DNA of 10,907 nt, from contig CAZEPT010000023.1 of assembly GCA_964514225.1 (NCBI GenBank), positions 1 to 10,907 on the forward strand, in the 5' to 3' direction. Below, in pieces: positions 6,008-10,907 of this stretch. The notes below the pieces were generated by a model. The model made no database searches and was not told where the DNA came from. It worked only from the letters and a program-made list of their open reading frames with translations. The DNA is from CAZEPT01 sp964514225 (GTDB taxonomy: Bacteria; Patescibacteriota; Minisyncoccia; Phycocordibacterales; UBA9973). Made by a program: the position numbers and the translations under genes. Every line of letters starts with the position of its first letter. Position 1 is the first letter of the stretch.

Positions 6008-6610
6008 TTATAGAGCGAGTGCTTCAAGCACATTCTTATGCACATCTTGTGGTGCCGGCATACCATCAACCTCCTTATATGTGAAGAACGAATCCTGTTT
6101 GATTGCATCTAAGACTGGAATAACTTCTCGAGTAAATTCAGCTTGTCTTTTTTCTGCTGCACCTTCTGTATCATCAGGACGTCCACGCAAGACCATACGC
6201 TTGACCACCTCAGTAGCTTCTACGTCAATTACAACAACAGTCGCGTGAGTATGGCCCACATAGGTCAAGAGCTCTTTGAGCTCAGTGAGCTGTTTAAGCG
6301 ACCTTGGATATCCATCGAAAAAGAGATGGTCTGTAGCGTTAATCGTTTTGAAGATTTCAGTAAAGAACAAGGTAGTTGCTAAAAAGTCAGGTTGATAGTT
6401 CCCATCGTTAACGGACTCTTTCACAAATGAAGAGAGGTATGATCCAGATTTGAAGAAATTTCTAAACGCATCTCCGCAGACAAAAAGCTGTTGGTTGGTT
6501 TGTCCTTTTTCTTTAAGATATGTTTGCAAAAGCTCTATTTGAGTCCCTTTGCCTGAGCCTGACCGACCCATAAATATGAATACGTGTGACTGTTTGGTTA
6601 TTTGATCCAT
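6008..6610 (-). CDS. adk: Adenylate kinase family nucleoside monophosphate kinase (200 aa)
   Basis: Members of this family transfer a phosphate from ATP to AMP (or UMP/CMP in sister families), balancing nucleotide pools in the cytosol. Seen directly: a P-loop 'GRSGSGKGTQ' (residues 15-24, where typical Adk has GxPGxGKGTQ); an NMP-binding 'CGDAFR' (45-50, usually sTGDllR); 'FDGYPRS' (98-104, usually FDGFPRt); and a lid stub 'RGRPDD' with downstream R155. The lid is short and lacks the four-Cys zinc site or long insert. The gene sits in the classic secY-adk-map position, which supports Adk. The unusual P-loop and AMP-site residues mean a different substrate preference is possible. It ends 2 nt before pyrH. 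Confidence 0.85.
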   Translation of the reverse strand: MDQITKQSHVFIFMGRSGSGKGTQIELLQTYLKEKGQTNQQLFVCGDAFRNFFKSGSYLSSFVKESVNDGNYQPDFLATTLFFTEIFKTINATDHLFFDGYPRSLKQLTELKELLTYVGHTHATVVVIDVEATEVVKRMVLRGRPDDTEGAAEKRQAEFTREVIPVLDAIKQDSFFTYKEVDGMPAPQDVHKNVLEALAL

Positions 6611-6618
6611 GCTTTTTT

Positions 6619-6624
6619 AGTATA
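6619..6624 (-). promoter_or_regulatory. Candidate -10 element before adk
   Basis: TATACT lies 8 nt upstream of the adk ATG, in the 30-nt spacer after the secY terminator. A new promoter is expected here because the terminator should stop read-through. No good -35 hexamer sits at the correct distance, which would fall inside the terminator stem. If used, the transcript would start within a few nucleotides of the ATG, giving a very short leader or a leaderless mRNA. This is an inference from position and one hexamer only. Confidence 0.28.
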
Positions 6625-6640
6625 CAGTAATAATATGATA

Positions 6641-6671
6641 TTAAAAGACCCGCACAGGGCGGGTCTTTTAA
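6641..6671 (-). terminator. Rho-independent terminator after secY
   Basis: A perfect 13-bp inverted repeat (TTAAAAGACCCGC at 6641-6653, GCGGGTCTTTTAA at 6659-6671) encloses a 5-nt loop. It touches the secY stop codon on the minus strand. The 3' side of the stem ends in TCTTTTAA, giving a short U-rich tail. This is the only high-GC stem of the intrinsic-terminator type in the window. It separates the ribosomal protein operon from adk-pyrH-map. Because the stem is symmetric with A/T ends, it could also stop plus-strand transcripts. Confidence 0.88.
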
Positions 6672-7943
6672 TTAGTAAGACTTCATTGAGAGTTGTGCGT
6701 CACTCTTTTTGAGAATGTCGACAACAACTGAAACAACGATAAGGAGTGCTGTTCCACCGATAGCGATGGTTGTCACACCTGTTAGTTTTTGAACAATAAG
6801 TGGCAAGATTGCAATAATCGCCAGGAAGAGCGCTCCGATGAGCGTAATTCGCCCGACAATATTTCCGATATAGGTCTCTGTTGCGTCTCCAGGACGAACA
6901 CCTGGAACGAATCCACCACTCTTAGAGAGGTTTTGCGCCATTTGCTTTGGATCAAACGTCACAGCTGTATAGAAGTATGTGAAGAAAAATACAAAAGCGA
7001 AATAGAGGACAACATAGAGCCATGATTGCTGGCTGAATGCTGCAAGCTTCGCACCGACAGTTCCGAGCATTCCTGCTTTACCCACAAGAAAGTTCCCGAT
7101 GAGCTGAGGAATGAGGAGAATAGAGAGCGCGAAGATGATTGGCATAACGCCGGCTTGGTTAATACGGATAGGAACATAGGTGTTCACATTTCCACCAACC
7201 ATTTGTCCACCTGCACCTTGTCTTGCGTAGGTAATTGGGATCGGTCGTTCTGCTTCAGTGATAAATACGACACCTGCAATAACGAGTACTCCGATTGCAC
7301 CAAAGAGAATGTAAATCGGGAGTTGTGTAGGATCATACGTAAACATGAACTGACTGACATGTTGCGGAATAGCCGCAACGATACCAGCAAAGATGATGAG
7401 TGATGTTCCATTTCCAATACCATGTTCAGTCAATCTATCAGCAATCCAGAGAAGGAACATAGTTCCCCCAACGGCGATGATAATATTAAGCGCTTTGAGC
7501 ATCGGAGTAAGGACATCGATTGCTCCTTGTCTTTCAAGGAGTGTCAAGATCGCAAACCCTTGAAGGAATGCGAGCGGGACTGTCAGCCATCTTGAATACT
7601 GAGCGAATTTTTTCTTTCCTGCTTCACCCTCTTCTTGGTAGAGCCGTTTCATTCCTGGGAATACCACAGTCAAGAGTTGCATAATGATAGACGCAGTAAT
7701 GTATGGTCCGACACCGAGCATAACGAGTGAGAGCTGAGAGAGTCCGCCACCTGAGAATATATTGAGGACGCCCAAAAATTGGTTGTTCTCAAGAAATCCT
7801 TGAAGTCGGAGTGTATTGATTCCGGGTACTGGGATATTTGAAAGAAGTTTGAATAAGACAAACATACAGAGCACGAAAATAACTTTCTTTCTGAGTGTTT
7901 TGTCTTTAAAAAATTCTTTAGTCTTTGTAATAATTGTATTCAT
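6672..7943 (-). CDS. secY: Protein translocase channel subunit SecY (423 aa)
   Basis: SecY is the membrane pore of the general secretion (Sec) system, working with SecE, SecG and SecA or the ribosome. The sequence is strongly hydrophobic with about ten TM segments. Its landmarks are conserved: 'LSNIPVPGI' after TM1, the 'LGVGPYITASIIMQLL' segment, 'EHGIGNGTSLIIF' near the centre, 'ERPIPITYARQ' in the cytosolic loop, and 'SGGFVPGVRPGDATETYI' in the loop that contacts SecA and the ribosome. The length is close to the family norm (about 430-440). The start lies 12 nt after rplO with no Shine-Dalgarno sequence. A hairpin terminator begins directly at the TAA stop, so this is probably the last gene of the spc transcript. 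Confidence 0.98.
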   Translation of the reverse strand: MNTIITKTKEFFKDKTLRKKVIFVLCMFVLFKLLSNIPVPGINTLRLQGFLENNQFLGVLNIFSGGGLSQLSLVMLGVGPYITASIIMQLLTVVFPGMKRLYQEEGEAGKKKFAQYSRWLTVPLAFLQGFAILTLLERQGAIDVLTPMLKALNIIIAVGGTMFLLWIADRLTEHGIGNGTSLIIFAGIVAAIPQHVSQFMFTYDPTQLPIYILFGAIGVLVIAGVVFITEAERPIPITYARQGAGGQMVGGNVNTYVPIRINQAGVMPIIFALSILLIPQLIGNFLVGKAGMLGTVGAKLAAFSQQSWLYVVLYFAFVFFFTYFYTAVTFDPKQMAQNLSKSGGFVPGVRPGDATETYIGNIVGRITLIGALFLAIIAILPLIVQKLTGVTTIAIGGTALLIVVSVVVDILKKSDAQLSMKSY

Positions 7944-7955
7944 AGTATAGAGGTA

Positions 7956-8486
7956 TTATACCTTTTTTGTTACTTTCTTGGCAGCTTTTTTTGAACCTTC
8001 TTTTGGTTTTCCACTAGTTCCGCCTTTTTCCTTACGAGTGATCTTTACTGGAATATCAATAATTGTTCCTCCGGCCTTAAGAATAGTTTCTCGTGCGCCA
8101 GCTGACATAGAACATCCTTCAAATGAAAGCGCTTTTGTGAGCGTTCCCTTATTCAAGATCTTCACGAGTCGGAGCTTGTGGGCTTGAAGAGATGTTACTC
8201 CTTTTTCAGCGAGTGTCGTTGGATTAACTGATTCAGACGCTTTGTATACCTTTTCGATCAATTCGAATGTTACAGGAGTTGCTTGTGCTTGAGTTGTATT
8301 GAACTTGTATCCACGAAGCTTTGGAAGCTTCTTGATGATGTCTCGCATTTCTGGTCGTTTCTTGTTACCAGCACGAGCACTCTGTCCTTTTGTTCCTCGT
8401 CCTGATGTCTTTCCACGTTTTCCTCCACGTCCAATGAGCTTTTTGCTCTTGAGTTGTGTTTTTGGTTTAATATCGTTTGTTTGCAT
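7956..8486 (-). CDS. rplO: Large ribosomal subunit protein uL15 (176 aa)
   Basis: This is a 50S assembly protein that sits on 23S rRNA. The N-terminal Gly/Arg-rich rRNA-binding segment is clear (IGRGGKRGKTSGRGTKGQ, residues ~18-35), as is the C-terminal 'KAGGTIIDIP' strand. It differs from textbook uL15 in two ways. The usual 'GFEGGQ.PL.RRLPKRGF' linker is replaced by 'KKRPEMRDIIKKLPKLRGY'. There is also a Lys-rich tail of about 25 residues ending 'KKAAKKVTKKV', which makes it 176 aa against about 145 in E. coli. I believe this N-terminal form is common in Parcubacteria-like genomes, but that is from memory. The gene follows rpsE by 3 nt (TAATATATG) and precedes secY by 12 nt. Confidence 0.96.
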   Translation of the reverse strand: MQTNDIKPKTQLKSKKLIGRGGKRGKTSGRGTKGQSARAGNKKRPEMRDIIKKLPKLRGYKFNTTQAQATPVTFELIEKVYKASESVNPTTLAEKGVTSLQAHKLRLVKILNKGTLTKALSFEGCSMSAGARETILKAGGTIIDIPVKITRKEKGGTSGKPKEGSKKAAKKVTKKV

Positions 8487-8489
8487 ATA

Positions 8490-9368
8490 TTAACTCAATA
8501 CTGCTGTTTCTTTTACCTCGACCCCTTGTGGTTCCGCAGCAAAATTGATCCCTGGCATTTTCTTTACAGCAAATGTAGAGAGAGCAACGACAGTTGCGCG
8601 GGCGTTGTTAAGTTTGTTCTTTGATCCTGAGTGGAATTTTGCAGTAACGTTCTTCATTCCGCCGAGCTTGAGAATATCTCGAGCAGCAGAACCAGCAACG
8701 ATTCCCTTTCCTTTGTTTGGCATCATAGTAAGACGTGATGTCGCATATTTTGCTTCAACGTTGTATGGGAGTGAATGTTCTTTAGTGAGCTTGAGTTTAA
8801 CGAGATTCTTCTTAGCATTTTTAAGTGCCTTTTGAATCGCATTTGACGTATCAATTGATTTTCCTGTACCGACTCCGATTGAGCCTTTCTTGTCTCCGAT
8901 GATCATAGATACAGCGAATGACAGACGGCGTCCTCCTGAGACGACACGAACAACACGGCGGATAGAGAGAATTTTTTGTTCGAACTCTGGACGTCGGTCT
9001 TCAAATGTTGAACGTCGTGGACCTCCTGGGCCTCCACGTCGTGGTGGGCGACCAGTTGTATCTCCATCTCTTTTAACAAATGGACGACGAAATGGTGCGC
9101 GAGCAACACCCGCTGCTGTACCTCCTGCAGTCGTTGTTCCAGCAGGTGCTGGTGTTCCGAAAGCTCGTGGAGATCGTGCTCCACGTGAAGCCATTGGTCG
9201 TGCGCCAGTTGGACGAGGTCGAGCTGGGGCAACAGCTGCTGTAGCTGGAGCTTCGCTTGGTTTCGCATCCGCTTGTGGTGCCTCAGCTGGAGTTGATTCA
9301 GCTGGAGTTTCTACTGGAGTAGCAACAGGTGCCTCTCCTTCAGTTGTTTTGATTTCTTCTTCTGACAT
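8490..9368 (-). CDS. rpsE: Small ribosomal subunit protein uS5 with a ~125-residue low-complexity N-terminal extension (292 aa)
   Basis: uS5 lines the mRNA entry tunnel and affects decoding accuracy. The family core occupies roughly residues 127-275. It includes 'SIRRVVRVVSGGRRLSF', 'KKGSIGVGTGKS', 'IVAGSAARDILKLGGM' and 'NNARATVVAL', so both the double-stranded RNA-binding and C-terminal domains are present. The total length is 292 aa against about 165-170 for typical bacterial uS5. The excess is an N-terminal tail: residues 1-45 are acidic and rich in Pro, Ala, Glu and Thr, while residues 46-125 are rich in Arg, Gly and Pro. Two in-frame TPAE motifs reflect a 12-bp direct repeat (9283-9294 and 9298-9309). 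I keep the start at 9368 because it directly follows rplR with the local TAAATATATG junction. The rplO start follows the stop after 3 nt, leaving no room for rpmD. Confidence 0.96.
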   Translation of the reverse strand: MSEEEIKTTEGEAPVATPVETPAESTPAEAPQADAKPSEAPATAAVAPARPRPTGARPMASRGARSPRAFGTPAPAGTTTAGGTAAGVARAPFRRPFVKRDGDTTGRPPRRGGPGGPRRSTFEDRRPEFEQKILSIRRVVRVVSGGRRLSFAVSMIIGDKKGSIGVGTGKSIDTSNAIQKALKNAKKNLVKLKLTKEHSLPYNVEAKYATSRLTMMPNKGKGIVAGSAARDILKLGGMKNVTAKFHSGSKNKLNNARATVVALSTFAVKKMPGINFAAEPQGVEVKETAVLS

Positions 9369-9372
9369 ATAT

Positions 9373-9720
9373 TTAGAATGTTAGACCTGCTTCGCGTGCG
9401 CTATCAGCAAGTGTTTTAATACGACCACTGTATTTAAATCCATTACGATCAAATACTACTTTTTCGATTTTGTGTGCTTTTGCAACTTCAGCGATCTTCT
9501 TTCCAACAATCACAGCACGTTCCATTTTTGTGCCTGTTTTCGCAGTGACATCAGATGCTTGTCCGAGTGTTGTTCCAGACTTGTCGTCAATAAGCTGAGC
9601 ATAAATGAAGACGTTTGATCGGTACACTGAAAGACGAGGAATGATCTCTGTTCCTGAAATAGTTGCTCGGATTTTTTTCTTCAAGCGTAGGCGCTTTTCT
9701 TGTTTTGTACTTGTAGCCAT
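9373..9720 (-). CDS. rplR: Large ribosomal subunit protein uL18 (115 aa)
   Basis: This is a 5S rRNA-binding protein of the 50S central protuberance. It has a basic N-terminus (KQEKRLRLKKKIRATI), the conserved 'PRLSVYRSNVFIYAQLIDD' strand region, and the C-terminal 'VVFDRNGFKYSGRIKTLADSAREAGL', which matches the family's 'FDRgG..YHGRv.alAdaaRe.GL'. The usual YHGR is replaced by YSGR. The length is normal. The start follows the rplF stop after 3 nt (TAATATATG), and the stop precedes rpsE by 4 nt (TAAATATATG). Confidence 0.97.
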   Translation of the reverse strand: MATSTKQEKRLRLKKKIRATISGTEIIPRLSVYRSNVFIYAQLIDDKSGTTLGQASDVTAKTGTKMERAVIVGKKIAEVAKAHKIEKVVFDRNGFKYSGRIKTLADSAREAGLTF

Positions 9721-9723
9721 ATA

Positions 9724-10257
9724 TTATGATGCTTTCTTACCTTGTTTTCGTCTGATCACTTCACCATCATATCGGAATCCTTTACCTTTATACGGTTCAG
9801 GTTTTTTGAGTGCTCGAACTTTTGCTGCAAATTGACCGACCACTTCTTTGTCAATTCCAGTAATTGTAATGTTATTTTTTTCAGCTGTAACTGTAAGATC
9901 TCTAGTTATCGGGACGATGACTTGATGAGAAAACCCAAGAGCAAGCTCAAGGTTTGTTCCTTTCACTTCACTTTTAAATCCAACTCCTTCAAGAATCAAT
10001 TTCTTTGTGTATCCTTCAGTAACACCTTTGACCATATTCCTTACGTGTGACGCATAGGTTCCCCAGAGCGCTCGTGAGACGAGGTCGTCTTTCTTTGGTG
10101 TAAAGGTAACTGCATTATCAACTACTTCAATTTTGATATTCGGCAAGAACTTCTTTGAAAGTTCCCCTTTCGGTCCTTTGACTTCTGCTACATCGTTTAT
10201 GTAAGAGAAAGTAACGCCAGCCGGTAGTTCTAATTTTTGTTTTCCTAATCGTGACAT
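9724..10257 (-). CDS. rplF: Large ribosomal subunit protein uL6 (177 aa)
   Basis: This 50S protein lies near the factor-binding centre. It starts 'MSRLGKQKLELPAGVTF' and shows both uL6 repeats: the N-terminal 'VAEVKGPKGELSKKF' strand pair and the C-terminal signature 'KKPEPYKGKGFRYDGEVIRRKQGKK'. The length of 177 aa is standard. The same frame stays open upstream to an ATG at 10368, but that would overlap rpsH by over 100 nt and add residues with no uL6 similarity. I therefore place the start at 10257, 7 nt after the rpsH stop. A weak GGTAG lies 8 to 12 nt upstream, the closest thing to a Shine-Dalgarno sequence in the window. The stop forms TAATATATG with rplR. Confidence 0.97.
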   Translation of the reverse strand: MSRLGKQKLELPAGVTFSYINDVAEVKGPKGELSKKFLPNIKIEVVDNAVTFTPKKDDLVSRALWGTYASHVRNMVKGVTEGYTKKLILEGVGFKSEVKGTNLELALGFSHQVIVPITRDLTVTAEKNNITITGIDKEVVGQFAAKVRALKKPEPYKGKGFRYDGEVIRRKQGKKAS

Positions 10258-10264
10258 ATGACAA

Positions 10265-10654
10265 CTACCAAATTGAAAATAATAATTCTCCGCCAACGAC
10301 CTCTTTCTTTGCTTGCTTATCAGTGATGATTCCCTTCGGTGTTGAAAGGACATACATACCGTGACCATACTTAAATGGGATCACGTCTCGATAGCCAACA
10401 TACACACGCTTTGAAGATTTTGAAACTCTTGTCACGTCATGTACTTTTGGTTCACTGTTCTCGTTGTAGACGAGTCCAAGCTCCAATACTTTTTGTCCTT
10501 TTTTTGCCTTCTCAGCAATAGATAAAAGATATCCATTTGCTTTAAGGCATTCTGCGACTGCTAATTTTAGTTTTGAGTGAGGCACTGAAACTGATTCATG
10601 GCCTCTCTGTGATGCATTTTTTATCATCACAAGCATGTTTGCGAGTGTATCCAT
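10265..10654 (-). CDS. rpsH: Small ribosomal subunit protein uS8 (129 aa)
   Basis: This is a 16S rRNA-binding protein of the 30S body, needed for folding of the central domain. The N-terminus 'DTLANMLVMIKNASQRGHESV' has the normal D-x-ANML-x-x-IxNA pattern. The C-terminus carries the conserved 'YVLSTPKGIITDKQAKK' and 'VGGELLFSIW' stretch that contacts RNA. The length is normal for the family (about 130 aa). It lies 3 nt after rpsN and ends in TAG 7 nt before the rplF start. In Escherichia coli uS8 also represses the spc operon by binding mRNA near rplE. That region is outside this window, so this control cannot be judged here. Confidence 0.98.
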   Translation of the reverse strand: MDTLANMLVMIKNASQRGHESVSVPHSKLKLAVAECLKANGYLLSIAEKAKKGQKVLELGLVYNENSEPKVHDVTRVSKSSKRVYVGYRDVIPFKYGHGMYVLSTPKGIITDKQAKKEVVGGELLFSIW

Positions 10655-10657
10655 ATA

Positions 10658-10843
10658 TTACCAGCTTGATTTACGAACTCCTGGGATTTTCCCTTCGTTT
10701 GCAAGTTCTCTAAAGCAGATTCGACAAACGCCAAAGTCACGCATGAAAGCGTGTCCTCTTCCACATCGGAAGCAGCGATTTTTTGCTCTTGTTGAAAACT
10801 TAGGAGTCTTCAGTGATCTCACGAATGTTGATGTCTTTGCCAT
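10658..10843 (-). CDS. rpsN: Small ribosomal subunit protein uS14, zinc-binding short form (61 aa)
   Basis: This is a 30S head protein that binds the 3' domain of 16S rRNA. The 61-residue length and two CxxC pairs (C24/C27 and C40/C43, as CFRC and CRIC) identify the zinc-binding short form rather than the roughly 100-residue zinc-free form. The C-terminus 'GKIPGVRKSSW' is typical of the family. The ATG at 10843 is preceded by an A-rich stretch with no Shine-Dalgarno sequence. The stop codon TAA is followed after 3 nt by the rpsH start, giving TAATATATG. In the usual spc order rplE would lie just upstream. About 64 nt are visible between this start and the window edge, and I do not recognise the uL5 C-terminus there. 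Confidence 0.97.
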   Translation of the reverse strand: MAKTSTFVRSLKTPKFSTRAKNRCFRCGRGHAFMRDFGVCRICFRELANEGKIPGVRKSSW

Positions 10844-10863
10844 TTTTTCGTTTGAGTACTAAT

Positions 10864-10891
10864 AAACAACTTCTTATACAAGAAATTGTTT
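10864..10891. repeat. 12-bp hairpin upstream of rpsN
   Basis: AAACAACTTCTT (10864-10875) and AAGAAATTGTTT (10880-10891) pair around ATAC with one mismatch, which is a G-U wobble in minus-strand RNA. It lies about 20 nt before the rpsN start. The minus strand also repeats TATAAGAAG nearby. It could be a leader structure or a remnant terminator of the upstream gene. It is A/T-rich, so confidence in a function is low. Confidence 0.5.
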
Positions 10892-10907
10892 GCTTCTTAT
10901 AATGCTT

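Noticed and set aside
8890..9384. Plus-strand 164-codon frame opposite the uS5 tail
   Set aside because: It is a shadow of the low-complexity GC-rich rpsE extension, with the same Arg/Ala/Pro bias and no recognisable domain or start signal.
10258..10368. A longer uL6 starting at 10368
   Set aside because: It would overlap rpsH by over 100 nt, and the added residues do not look like uL6, whereas MSRLGKQ is the typical N-terminus.

Overview
The window is an almost fully minus-strand ribosomal and housekeeping cluster, and it reads most easily right to left. Protein style and gene content point to a Candidate Phyla Radiation (Patescibacteria) bacterium, probably Parcubacteria-like. The signs are: no uL30 gene between rpsE and rplO; a uL15 N-terminus of the reduced 'KRGKTSGRGTKGQ...RPEMRDIIKKLPKLRGY' type; an archaeal-style UMP kinase; a membrane protein with a short amphipathic 'Gx(P/S)xExIxxxLxxxGW' domain; and no Shine-Dalgarno sequences. 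The taxonomic placement is inference from sequence style, not a database result. The genetic code looks standard: the coding sequences end in TAA or TAG and are uninterrupted.

Region 1 (about 10907 to 6641) is the distal spc operon: rpsN, rpsH, rplF, rplR, rpsE, rplO, secY. The genes are packed 3 to 12 nt apart, and a strong hairpin terminator abuts the secY stop. Region 2 (6610 to 4527) is adk, an archaeal-type pyrH, and map, spaced 2 to 3 nt apart. It pairs nucleotide-kinase functions with N-terminal Met removal. Region 3 (4483 to 3694) is a five-TM membrane protein of unknown function, broken in this assembly by a 100-N gap. Identical 30-nt sequences flank the gap, and merging them restores one 219-codon frame. 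Region 4 (3693 to 3225) is about 470 nt of gene-free DNA full of inverted repeats. Region 5 (3224 to 2) is the str cluster rpsL, rpsG, fusA, with a repeat-containing 153-nt spacer before fusA. The window ends at the fusA stop codon, so a tuf gene could follow just outside.

The genes make small-subunit proteins uS14, uS8, uS5, uS12 and uS7, large-subunit proteins uL6, uL18 and uL15, the translocase channel SecY, elongation factor EF-G, and enzymes that process nucleotides and nascent proteins. The most distinctive signal is at gene junctions. The 9-mer TAATATATG (stop, 3-nt spacer, start) occurs exactly at four of them, and no start in the window has a convincing Shine-Dalgarno sequence. I see no clearly new enzymatic or defence system. 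The best leads are the junction motif, the structured intergenic region, and the membrane protein hidden by the assembly gap.
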